From Chrysophaeum taylorii (taxonomy: Eukaryota > Sar > Pelagophyceae > Pelagomonadales > Pelagomonadaceae), in NCBI GenBank assembly GCA_029834535.1, contig JAQMWT010000552.1, forward strand, positions 159,780 through 223,779: a DNA stretch of 64,000 nt, in the 5' to 3' direction. The notes under the pieces are model-generated. The model was not told the DNA's origin and made no database searches. It saw only the letters and a program-made list of their open reading frames with translations. Shown here piece by piece: positions 47,214 to 56,300 of this stretch (positions are counted from its first letter, which is position 1; every line of letters begins with the position of its first letter). The translations under genes were made by a program, and so were the position numbers.

Positions 47214-50200
47214 GGCACTCGCACACACCAGGACCGGCATTCCTACCCTCGCCTTTTGGACCGCCTACGCCAGCGCTTCGCCTTCAACAGCAAGACCGAA
47301 CTCCGCCGGCATCTGCACGATCTGTCCTTCGTCTCGTTCGGCACGCCCGACCTTTACCTCGCGGCCTTCGAACGTAACATCACGGCCCTTGAGGCACTGG
47401 GCGACACATTCACCGACACAGATCGCATGCTCTACTTCCTCGAGGGCCTCAAGGGACCCAAAGGGGGAGATGACCTGGCGGAGGCCCACCGTCTTCTCGC
47501 GATTGAGTCCGCCCGGACAGGCACCTCGTACGACACCTTCATTAAGGTCTTCACCATGTACTGCCGCAACGCCGATATCAACCGCGGCAGCTCTCGCGCA
47601 CGCGCCCGCCAGACCGCCGCGCAACCTGCTGACCCGCCCGGCCGCACCACGCTCAACTACGCCTTCCGTCCAGACTGGACCCCAATCCCGTTCTGCAGCA
47701 AGTGCCACGGGCTCTATCACACCGCCCGCATATGCCCTGCCAACATCACGGGCGATATGCCGTGCGGAATCTGCCGCGTCCCCACCCACACCACCGACAA
47801 CTGCGCGCTCAAGACTCCCGGCTGGCAGCCCGGAGACGTCCTCTCGATCCGCGCCCTCCGCAAGTTGAGGACTTTCCGCTCCCGAGACTTGCCACCCGCC
47901 CGCCCGGCCGCGCCGCCCCATCCGGCACCCCCGCCGGCCCCGCAGGCTCCTGAGCCTGCGCCGACCGATGCTGCGGCCGCCCGCCGCACCACCGACGCCT
48001 GTCGAACCGGTTACACCATCGGCGCGCGCGCCTTTATGGCACGCGGCATCGAGCCACCGTTGGTCTCTCTCAGCGCCCTTCACCTGACGTTGACGTTGCT
48101 CTTCGTGGCCGCCGGGGCTTTGCTCGGTCTCTGCCTCGACGGCCGTGTTGCGCTACCCGCTCTCCTCATCATCCCCGGCCTTGCATGCGTCGTCCGCACT
48201 GTCTCATTCCCGACCCTGTGCAGCACCACGGCGCGGGCAGCCCGTGCCCGCGCGGCACCACCAGACGACTACGAGGAGTGGCTCGTCGACTCCGCCTGCG
48301 ACAACCACACGCGGCCCGAGTACAGCACGGTGGTCTCCTATACGAAGACGTGGCTGTCCTGGCTCCCGGGCGGCTTCTTCGACGGTGGACGCCACAGCCA
48401 CGCTGTCAGTGGACACGTCATCGAGAACGTCACGCTCCAGACTACGGACGGCCACGTCGACGTCACCATCGCTGCAGCCATTACGCCCTCGCTCCCGTGG
48501 CTCTTCTCGGTCGACCAGTTCGACAAGAGCGGGGGGCGCTTCATCAGCGGGTCGCGCCCTCGCCTCGAGACGAGCGACGGCAAGATCATCCCCCTCATCA
48601 AGCGCGGAAAGGACTACGTGCTCATCACCCGGCGCACGGGGACCGAACCGGCGACGGCCGGCCCTGCGGCCGTCACCGCCACGGCCGTCACCGCCGCGGC
48701 CCCCGCCGCGGCCCCCGCCGCGGCCCCCGCCGCGGCCCCCGCCGCCCCCGCCGCGGCCCCCGCCGCGGCCCCCGCCGCGGCCCCCGCCGCGGCCCCCGCC
48801 GCCTCCGCCGTAGCCGCCCCCGCCGCCCCCGCCGCGGCCCCCGCCGCGGCCCCCGCCGCGGCCCCCGCCGCCGCCGCCGTCGCCGCCGCCGCCGCCGCCG
48901 CCGCTGTCGGTCGCCGGCTCGCGCCGCGCGCTGTCTATGGCTCGGCTTTCGTCTCCTCCCTCGTCGCGACCGCGGTCTTGGCCGGCGCTATGGCTGCTGC
49001 GGCGTCGAGCCATGCCGTTGGGGCGGCCATGCTGCAGCACCCGCGCGCACGGCCGGTCGACCCGGTCCTCATGCCGGGCCTCCGCCTCGACGACGTCAGC
49101 GCCCATCAGATGTTCGGCCACGCCAGCGATGATCGCCGGGACGCCGCCCTGAAGCGGCTCGGCCTTCCCGCTGTCGGGGCAAGCCGGCACCCCATCTGCT
49201 GCACCCTCGGCCGCTTACGCAAGGCGCCCACGCATTCCACGACGACGAGCGCGACCACGGCACCCGACGGGGCCGTCGTTGAGGTCGACTTGCAAGGCCC
49301 CTTCAACCCGCCGACACTCGGCGGGGCGCGATATGGCCTCGACTTCGCCTTTCGGCGCCCGGCTCGCCTGGCGAGCTCGCTCATTGCCAAGAAAAGCGAC
49401 GCGGCGGGGGAGCTCCCCGTGCTTCTCGCGTCCGCGCGCGCGGCTGGACTGCACCCCACTACCCTCCGCGCGGACCTGGGGGGCGAGCTCGACAACCCGC
49501 ACTTCCGTTCTACGGCAGCCGCCTCCGGCCTCGCCGTCGAGTACGTCGTCCCCGAACGCCACGTCAACGCCGCCGAGAATGCCCACATCCGGATTCTGGA
49601 CGTGGCGCGCGCCAACGACGTCATGGTCCGGAACGTGCTCCATCCCAAATTCTGGGGCTATTCCTACCTCTACGCCGTCCGTCAGGTGAACGTCGTCGGC
49701 GGCTACATCGGCGAGCACGAGGACATTAGCGGCATGGCGCCCTACGGCTCGCTCGTTGCCTACCGCGTCGACGCCGCGAAGAACACCGCACGCGCCTTGA
49801 TCGGGATATACCTAGGATGTCGGCCCGAGGCCGGTCCCGGTGCCGTCTACGTTGTTCCAGCGCCGCGATCGGGCTGCGTCCAGGACGACCTTCGCCTCGT
49901 GCGCACGACCGCGACCGTCCGCTTCCTCGCCGCACCGGGCACGCCTGTTACGACCGACTTGCTCCGAACCACTCTCGACAGCTTGCGTGCAGCGGCCACA
50001 GCCCCGCTCGCAGACGCCGACGCCCCGACGCCGCCACCGCCCCCACCCCCTACCTTGACCCAAGCCTGCAAGATTGCGCAGGCGTACGCGACCGCGACGT
50101 CGGCGGGCGCACCCGCCCCCGACCACGCCCCGCTACCGGGCCCGGGCTTGTTCGACGACGATCAGGACCCTGCCCTTTGGCACGAGACGCCGCCCTCGAC

Positions 50201-51926
50201 CTTCGTCTTCGACTACAGATCCCCCGACCCGACGGCCCCCCGATCCCTTCGGGAGGCCCGTGGTCGCCCGGACGCGCCTGGCTGGACGGCGGCCGTCCTC
50301 AAGGAACACGGCGCCTTCTTCCAATTCGAGGCCATCCGCGTTGTAGACGCCCGTGACGTCTCTGATGACGCCGTGGTCGTCGGCTGCATTACCGCCCTCG
50401 CCGTCAAGCGCGATGGCACGCCGAAGGTTCGCTTCTGCTACGACGGGGCTCAAGCCAAACGGACCGAGACTGCGCATGCGCTCGCCGTCCCGGAGGACCA
50501 CGACGATGCGCCTTGCACCGTCACTGCGGTTTCACCCTCGTACGCGTCGCCATGCGCTGACAACAATGCCGTGCTCGTCTTCGTGGCCGTCTGCAACCGC
50601 TACGGCTATGTCGCCTGCGCTGGGGACGCACGGTGCGCCTACCTCCAATCTCACCCACTCCTGCCTCATGAGCGCCGCTACATGCGCCCGCCTCGCCACA
50701 TCGGCGACTACATGGCAGACCTTCCTCCGGACCAACACTACGACCCGGCTCGGTCGCTGTGGCTCACGCTCAAGCCTGTCTACGTCCAGCCCCATGCGGG
50801 CCGCAAGTGGTATGAGACGTTCGTCGAGTACCTCGGCCTTCTTGGCTTCCTCGAATCACCGTAACACCCCTGCTTCTTCTACCGCTATGAAGATACTGGG
50901 CCGCCGACGGTACTCATCAGCGTTGTCGGCAACATTCCGCTCGCGGGCCAACCGGACGCCGTGGCAGAAGTACGCGCTGCGCTCAGCGACCGTTTTGTCA
51001 TGACGTGGGAAGACGTCGCTCACGACATCTGCGGCATCACCCTCGACTACCGTGCCGATGGCTCGGTCTTCGCCCACCAGCGCCCGTACATCGACAAGGT
51101 CCTCGGTCACCTCGGCTACGGCTCGATCACGGTCGGGCCTGCCACACCGATGCACCTGGACTTCAACGTCGACCCCCACGTACCCGACAAGACGGCCGAC
51201 AGCGGCGACATCCGTACCGCGCTCGCCATCAACCCACGCGAGGCCCTTGGTCTGCTCATGTTCACGCGGGCGACGTTGCCCACCTTCGCGCGCACGGTTC
51301 ACGTCCTGGCCACCGCCGTAAACGTGTGGTCCAAGCGCCACGCTCGGGCCCTCGACCGTGCCCTGCGCTGGCTCGCGGCTCACCGAGACCTTGGCATCCT
51401 GTTTTCTGCTGCCTACCAAGGCGCCTTCCACCTCTCTGCTTATGCGGACGAGAGTCTTGGCTGTGAGCTCGCTCGCGGTGCGCACGGCTCTGCCCTCTCG
51501 CGCCTCGGTGGTGCCGTTCTCCTCCAGGGGGGCTGCGTCTCCGGGGCCAGTCGGCGCGTCTCTGCGACATGCCACAGCACGCCTGAGATTGCCGTCTTAG
51601 CCCTGTCTCACACTGTCCGTCGCCTTCTTGGCGTGCGCCACCTCATCCAGACCCTCGAAGGGGTCCGGCCGCCTCGCACCACGGTCTGGTGTGATAACCA
51701 ACCGGCACTGAAGATCGTCCGTCGCCGTCTTCTGTCGCCTAACTTGCGCCATCTGCGTATCGCCCTCAATTCCCTCATTTGCGCAGTTGATACGTACGAC
51801 TGTGCCTACAAGTACGTCAAGACCAAGCTCAATTACGCCAACGTCTTCGTTTCCAACGAGGACGCTGACCTCTTCGACCGCGATACTGCCTTCCTCACCG
51901 GTCATGTCACCCCTGACCTCTCCTAG
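47214..51926 (+). mobile_element. Ty1/copia retrotransposon, 5'-truncated and inactive
   Basis: Domain order gag, protease-like, integrase, reverse transcriptase, RNase H defines Ty1/copia. The left end abuts helicase sequence at about 47200-47214 without a visible LTR. The right end after 51926 could include a 3' LTR remnant up to 52244, where the gypsy element begins, but I could not define it. The element is much more GC-rich than the gypsy element beside it. Confidence 0.85.
47214..51926 (+). pseudogene. Copia gag-pol polyprotein, with stop codon and altered catalytic motif
   Basis: The frame stays the same over about 1,570 codons but has an in-frame TAA at 50862-50864. Gag has a zinc-knuckle-like cluster (FCSKCHGLYHTARICP and CGICRVPTHTTDNC). 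The protease site reads WLVDSAC instead of the usual D-S/T-G-A. A long Ala/Pro tract (48690-48905) separates it from the pre-integrase and integrase, whose triad D (VDLQGPF), D (RADLGGEL) and E (NAAENAH) is visible. Reverse transcriptase blocks surround GDARCAYLQSHPL and, past the stop, HPCFFYRYEDTG; the position expected to hold YVDD reads ISVVGNIPLAG (50919-50951). RNase H shows SAYADES and TVWCDNQPALK. With no YVDD and a stop codon, it cannot reverse transcribe on its own. Confidence 0.85.
48690..48905 (+). repeat. GC-rich Ala/Pro-coding minisatellite inside copia
   Basis: Variants of the 12-base unit GCGGCCCCCGCC are repeated about 17 times. They encode alternating A-P-A-A blocks between the protease-like region and the pre-integrase domain. 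This is likely length-unstable and prone to assembly error. Confidence 0.9.
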
Positions 51927-52244
51927 ACTCCTGGAGAGGTCCTACCTCGCTCTGCTCTTGTTCTTTCTTTTTCGCGCCCTTCCACGGCGCTTCGCTCCTT
52001 TCACGTGCCTCCCGCAGCCCTCTCTTCGCACCTGATTGCTTCGCTGGATGGGGAGGCACCAGCCTGTCCCAGTGACACGCCACTGACACACCACGCACGC
52101 GCCACGCACGCGCCACGTCGCCTGTCCTGACACTAGGTCACATGCCACGTTCACTTCATACACACATGACACTCATGCGCTCGCGCCTACCTGATCCTTA
52201 CTCTCGCGCCTACCTTATCCTTACCCTAAACCGAGGGACAAACT
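51927..52244. other. Copia 3' flank / possible LTR remnant
   Basis: No open frame of note. It contains CACGCACGCGC-type short repeats and a tandem CGCGCCTACCT(G/T)ATCCTTAC (about 52186-52224). It ends with AAACT (52240-52244), the left target-site duplicate of the gypsy element. Confidence 0.5.
52240..52244. other. 5-bp target-site duplication (left)
   Basis: AAACT immediately left of the gypsy LTR equals AAACT at 61769-61773 immediately right of the other LTR. Gypsy integrases typically duplicate 5 bp. Confidence 0.85.
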
Positions 52245-52468
52245 AGTGGCGTTTTTTTAGGGGCTACCTGGCGTGCCTTCGAATCCTGGCTCGCCGCTCG
52301 CGTCCGTGCCCTTGGTGGGGTCACTGGACGAGGATGGCCGTTCTCCCGCCGCCCGACCACAAACAACTCCCGTGCCTGGTCCTCACAGCTTGAGGACTGG
52401 CTGTTGCTTTATGATCAAGGATATATCGAAAATCGGAAATCGGGGTGACGCATGTCACGGAAAAGGGA

Positions 52469-52498
52469 GATGATGTCATAGAGAACACTGACATCATC
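52469..52498. promoter_or_regulatory. Inverted bZIP-like sites conserved in all LTRs
   Basis: GATGATGTCA and TGACATCATC, separated by 10 bases, form a perfect 10-bp inverted repeat. The same pair sits at 61662-61691 and 62411-62442 in the other LTRs although the spacer has diverged. TGATGTCA/TGACATCA resemble CRE/bZIP sites, so this may be the LTR enhancer. Confidence 0.55.
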
Positions 52499-52554
52499 AG
52501 AACGGAGTAGGGCGCCCCTGATAAGGGGGGGGGCTAAAGGAGGGGTAAGCCTTA

Positions 52555-52817
52555 GGTAGGGTCGGATAAGAAAGTTCATACGAGCCGTTAACTATGTTTC
52601 AGTTTGTACTAAGACATACTCAACGGATCGCTGAGCTATGTTCATTTGTACTCAAGCAGTATGTGCCGCCACGCCGCGAGATCGTCGCGATGGAACTAGT
52701 CCCCATAGTGAAGTCGGCATCCTTTCGTCCCCTCACGCAAAAAAAGGGAAAAGCCCACGCGTTGTAGGACCCGTCGTTGCGGCGCGGGCTAGTCTCGTTT
52801 TCTTATCCGACCCTACC
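52555..52817. mobile_element. 263-bp MITE with 19-bp perfect TIRs and TTA duplication
   Basis: It begins GGTAGGGTCGGATAAGAAA and ends with the exact reverse complement TTTCTTATCCGACCCTACC. TTA flanks both sides (52552-52554, 52818-52820). The other LTR of the same element has the uninterrupted sequence GCCTTAGGAGGCGGG (61741-61755), an empty site proving insertion. No coding capacity. A 3-bp TTA duplication suggests mobilisation by a PIF/Harbinger-type transposase (inference). Confidence 0.92.
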
Positions 52818-52882
52818 TTAGGAGGCGGGAGTTGCCGCCACAGGACTCCCCTGGTAAGAATTCGAGCTGCCCCAGCGAGGTG

Positions 52883-53335
52883 CTAGCGCGAGGAGCGCGG
52901 CTTCGCCTTACGAGCATCTCGTGAACGAATCTTCTGGTAAACGCGGGTGATGATCGGCTCAGGAACTCGACCACTGCGTAAAGTAAACTTGGGTATCAAC
53001 ACATCAATCTCGTGCGGAGCGAAATCCGCGACACAAGGAGTTGTGTTGGAAGAAACTCTGGACTTGTCGGTGAAACTTCGACCTTCAACGTCCTTGAACT
53101 CGGGCTTGAGCTTGCGGTGCGAAAGGTGGGAGGTCGGCTTGAAATAAGCGACATCATCGTTCGGACCTAAATCGGAATAGAAATGTAGAGCAACACGATC
53201 ATTTTGGTAATCGTAAGGCTCGTAAACTTCGGCAACATAAATCTTCTTGCGCCAATCAGAACGCTTCCGGTCAGGAATCCGGAAAACAACAAACTTACCG
53301 TGCTGATAATCATCACGGAAGGTTTCTTCGGGTTT
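52883..53335 (-). other. C-terminal extension of Pol after integrase
   Basis: About 150 residues beyond the integrase GPF region contain FRDDYQHGKFVVFRIPDRKR, then KKIYVAEVYEPYDYQNDRVA, LHFYSDLGPNDD and a basic tail. The spacing of strands around V-x-E-V-x-E...V-A-L-H-F-Y resembles SH3-like barrels (chromo-, BAH- or Tudor-type readers) that direct gypsy integration, but I cannot identify the family. Confidence 0.4.
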
Positions 53336-56300
53336 GCGGATAGTTTGATCGACGATCGGAGGTACCATCACAGGCGTGATCTGACTGACATGAACACGTC
53401 GTTTTTCGGGCGGAGAGTCGAGAGACTCGATCCTATAGGTGACCGGGGAGAGGCGTTCCTTGATAATAAACGGCCCTCGCCATTCCGGTCGAAGTTTGTT
53501 CTGAAGGAAAGGAATGTAGAGCAAAACGTGCGATCCTTCCTTGTATTCAACATCAACATGATCAGCATTGTAAGCCAATCGCTGTTTCTTCAAAGCTTTA
53601 TCACGAGCCTCGCGGACGATCTTCGTATAATACTTCAATCGTTCACGAGTTTCGGCAACTGCATCAGAGCGAGTCTCCGGCAATAATCGTGTATCAAAAT
53701 CCATGAGCGTGTAGTCAGTCGGTAGCATCGGCTGACGGTTCAGGCGCAGCATAAAGGGAGAAATCTGCGTGCCTGGAATAAACTTGCGGTTGTAGCAAAA
53801 CGCAATATAATGACCAAAGTCAGGCCAATCCGTGATGTTCCGGCCTTGAAGGCAAGCACGAAGGAAGGCCTTGATAAATCGGTTGACACGCTCAGCCGGG
53901 TTCGACTGGGCATGATAAGGAATCGTAGTTTGGTATCGTGTGTTGAAGAAATGACAAAACCTGCGCATCAACTTGTTCACGAACTCTTTACCGTTGTCGG
54001 TACGAATCATCTGGGGCAAGTAGCCCTTGAGGAGGATGTTAATGACAAAAGACTCGAGGACAGACTCAGCAGTCTTATCGTTCAAAACATCCAGAATCAA
54101 GAAATGCGAGAACGGATCAAAAAATACTAGAAGATGCGTCTCGGGACCAGCGCTTGGCAAGGGTCCAAATAAATCCATGCAAAGAACAGCACAATCACCG
54201 TCGTAGACGGGCTGCTGCAAGAGTCCAGCTCGTTTCGGCTCAGGCGTGCGAGCTTTCTGGCAAACTAAACATTCAGCAATGAAGACTCCAACTTCGTTCG
54301 ACATGTGAGGCCACCAAAATCGTTCTTGGATAGCCTGGACGGTACTGTGACGTCCCATATGACCACCGTTAACCGGAGTGTCATGGTAGAGTCGAATAAT
54401 TCGCTTGCGCAACGTAGCAGGTGCAACAATCATCGGGTGCAAATCAGCAGAAATGCGGTAAAGAACATCTTTAGCGACTTCGAATCGTTCGTTCGCTCGG
54501 GAACGTCGCGGCGTCTGACCTTGGGCCATTCGGTGGCGAATATCCTCGCAAGTAGCATCAGATTCTTGCTCACGTGCGATCTCAGCGAGCGTCATATTAT
54601 CGGGTATCTTATCGATATAATCTTTGGAAGCGGCTGCGTCCTTTAAAATCTGTGGCTCATCACGCGCACGGTTCTTCCGACGTTGTCTCGTAGCGTGAGA
54701 CGTAGCCAATTTCATCGGATCCTTTTCAGGGTCTTCGTCTCCGTCTTCCGGCAGTTCGGTCGTAATAAACGACATTATGAAGTGGCAGCCGGAGACGGGA
54801 ACTCCTCGGTCATCAACAGGTCGGGGAAGCTCTTGGAACACAAAATACGCGTCGTTCAAAGGTTCTCCAAACTCGTCAGTCTCGATGACATGATCTATCG
54901 GGTTGCGGGAGAGACAGTCAGGGATACTCATTCCCGGTGACTTTCCCGGCTTGTGACCAAGTTCAGGGTCAAAATTGGCGAGGCGCATCGCCCAACGAGC
55001 AAGCTGCCCAGACGAGTGCGCCGCCTTACGTAAAAACGTCAAATTTCGGTGATCGGTCTCCAAAACAGTACGGTGCCCTTCGATGTAGGCTCGAAAGTGC
55101 TCTAGAGAAAGTATAACTGCCAGCAGCTCTAGCCGACGGGGCTCATAATTCCGCATCTCCTTCGGCACAGCTCGGCTCCAGTATTCAGTTACTCGTTCTT
55201 CTCGAGTCACTCTTCCGGCATCGTCCTTGACTTCGACAATCTGGAAGAGATATGCTCCAAGTCCATCCTTGGAAGCATCGGATCGGATCTGAAAAGGCAG
55301 ATCATAATCGGCGTGGTAGACTCCACGGGAATCAACCAAAGCTTCAATAATCGTATCCCAAGCTTTCTGACACTCGGGCGTCCACTCGAACTTTACACCT
55401 TCGAGGCATAATCGTCTCAACGGTTCCACAATCTTCGAGTAGCCCTTCACATATCGCCGGCAGTAATTACTCATGCCGATGAAAGAGCGTATCTGGGTCT
55501 TCGGGGAAGTATTCGGTAAAGTACCTGGAATCGGCATCTTCTGCAGTGCTTCCAGCGTCTTCGGATTCGGCTTCAAGCCTTCTGGGGTAGAAATGTGTCC
55601 CAGAAATTCTATATCATCCTTGAGAAGGTGGAACTTCGAGGTTCGACCGCTGTACCCTCTCTGTGCCAAATGACACATCACTTCGATCAAAACTTGTAAA
55701 TGTCGATGAAGATCGTCGGATCCCATCATAATATCGTCAACAAACGCAACCAAGTCTTGATACATCCATTTCGAAAGGTCGCTCGCCATTTGCTTGCAGA
55801 AAAGAGCTCCGGCCGTCTTCACACCTAGAGGTAATCGCAAGAAACTGTGAGCGCCAAGTGGGCTAACCATCGTGACAGCGTCCTGCGCTGCCGGATCCAG
55901 ACGAAGGTTGTGGTATCCCCATCTAATATCAATGCATGTCCGCCATCGTCTCATCGCGAGAAAGGCTAAAGCATCATCTTGTCGAATGTTTGGCCAACTG
56001 TCATTGACCAATTGATCGTTGAGCTGACGTAAGTCAACTGCAGCACGGAACGCGTTTGACGTTCCAATCTCAGCTCCTTTCTTCGGAAGCATCAACACAG
56101 GAAAGCCCCAAGGTGAGTTGGCCGGACGAATGACTCCATCCCGGCACCACTCGCTGATCTGCTTGCGGAGACAATCGAGCTTCGCAGGCGTCAATCGGTA
56201 GGGCGTCATCTTTATCGGTCGCGGATTCGCGTCTTTGGATCGTAGAGACACAGGAGGCGAGTCCACAGGTCTCATAATCGGGTCGAAAAAGGCCCAAGAA

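Larger units (their letters stand above)
52245..52842 (-). repeat. 3' LTR of element A (contains a MITE)
   Basis: In plus orientation it runs from AGTGGCG (degenerate TGTGGCG) to GCCGCCACA, parallel to 61432-61768. Without the MITE and its duplicated TTA it would be about 332 bp. It contains the conserved inverted pair GATGATGTCA / TGACATCATC (52469-52498). Confidence 0.88.

Noticed and set aside
48204-49190. Glycine-rich protein on the minus strand of the copia minisatellite
   Set aside because: It is the antisense of the Ala/Pro repeat and the copia frame; no independent support.
50862-50864. In-frame TAA in copia as a programmed readthrough site
   Set aside because: It lies in the middle of reverse transcriptase next to a lost YVDD motif, so decay is the simpler reading.
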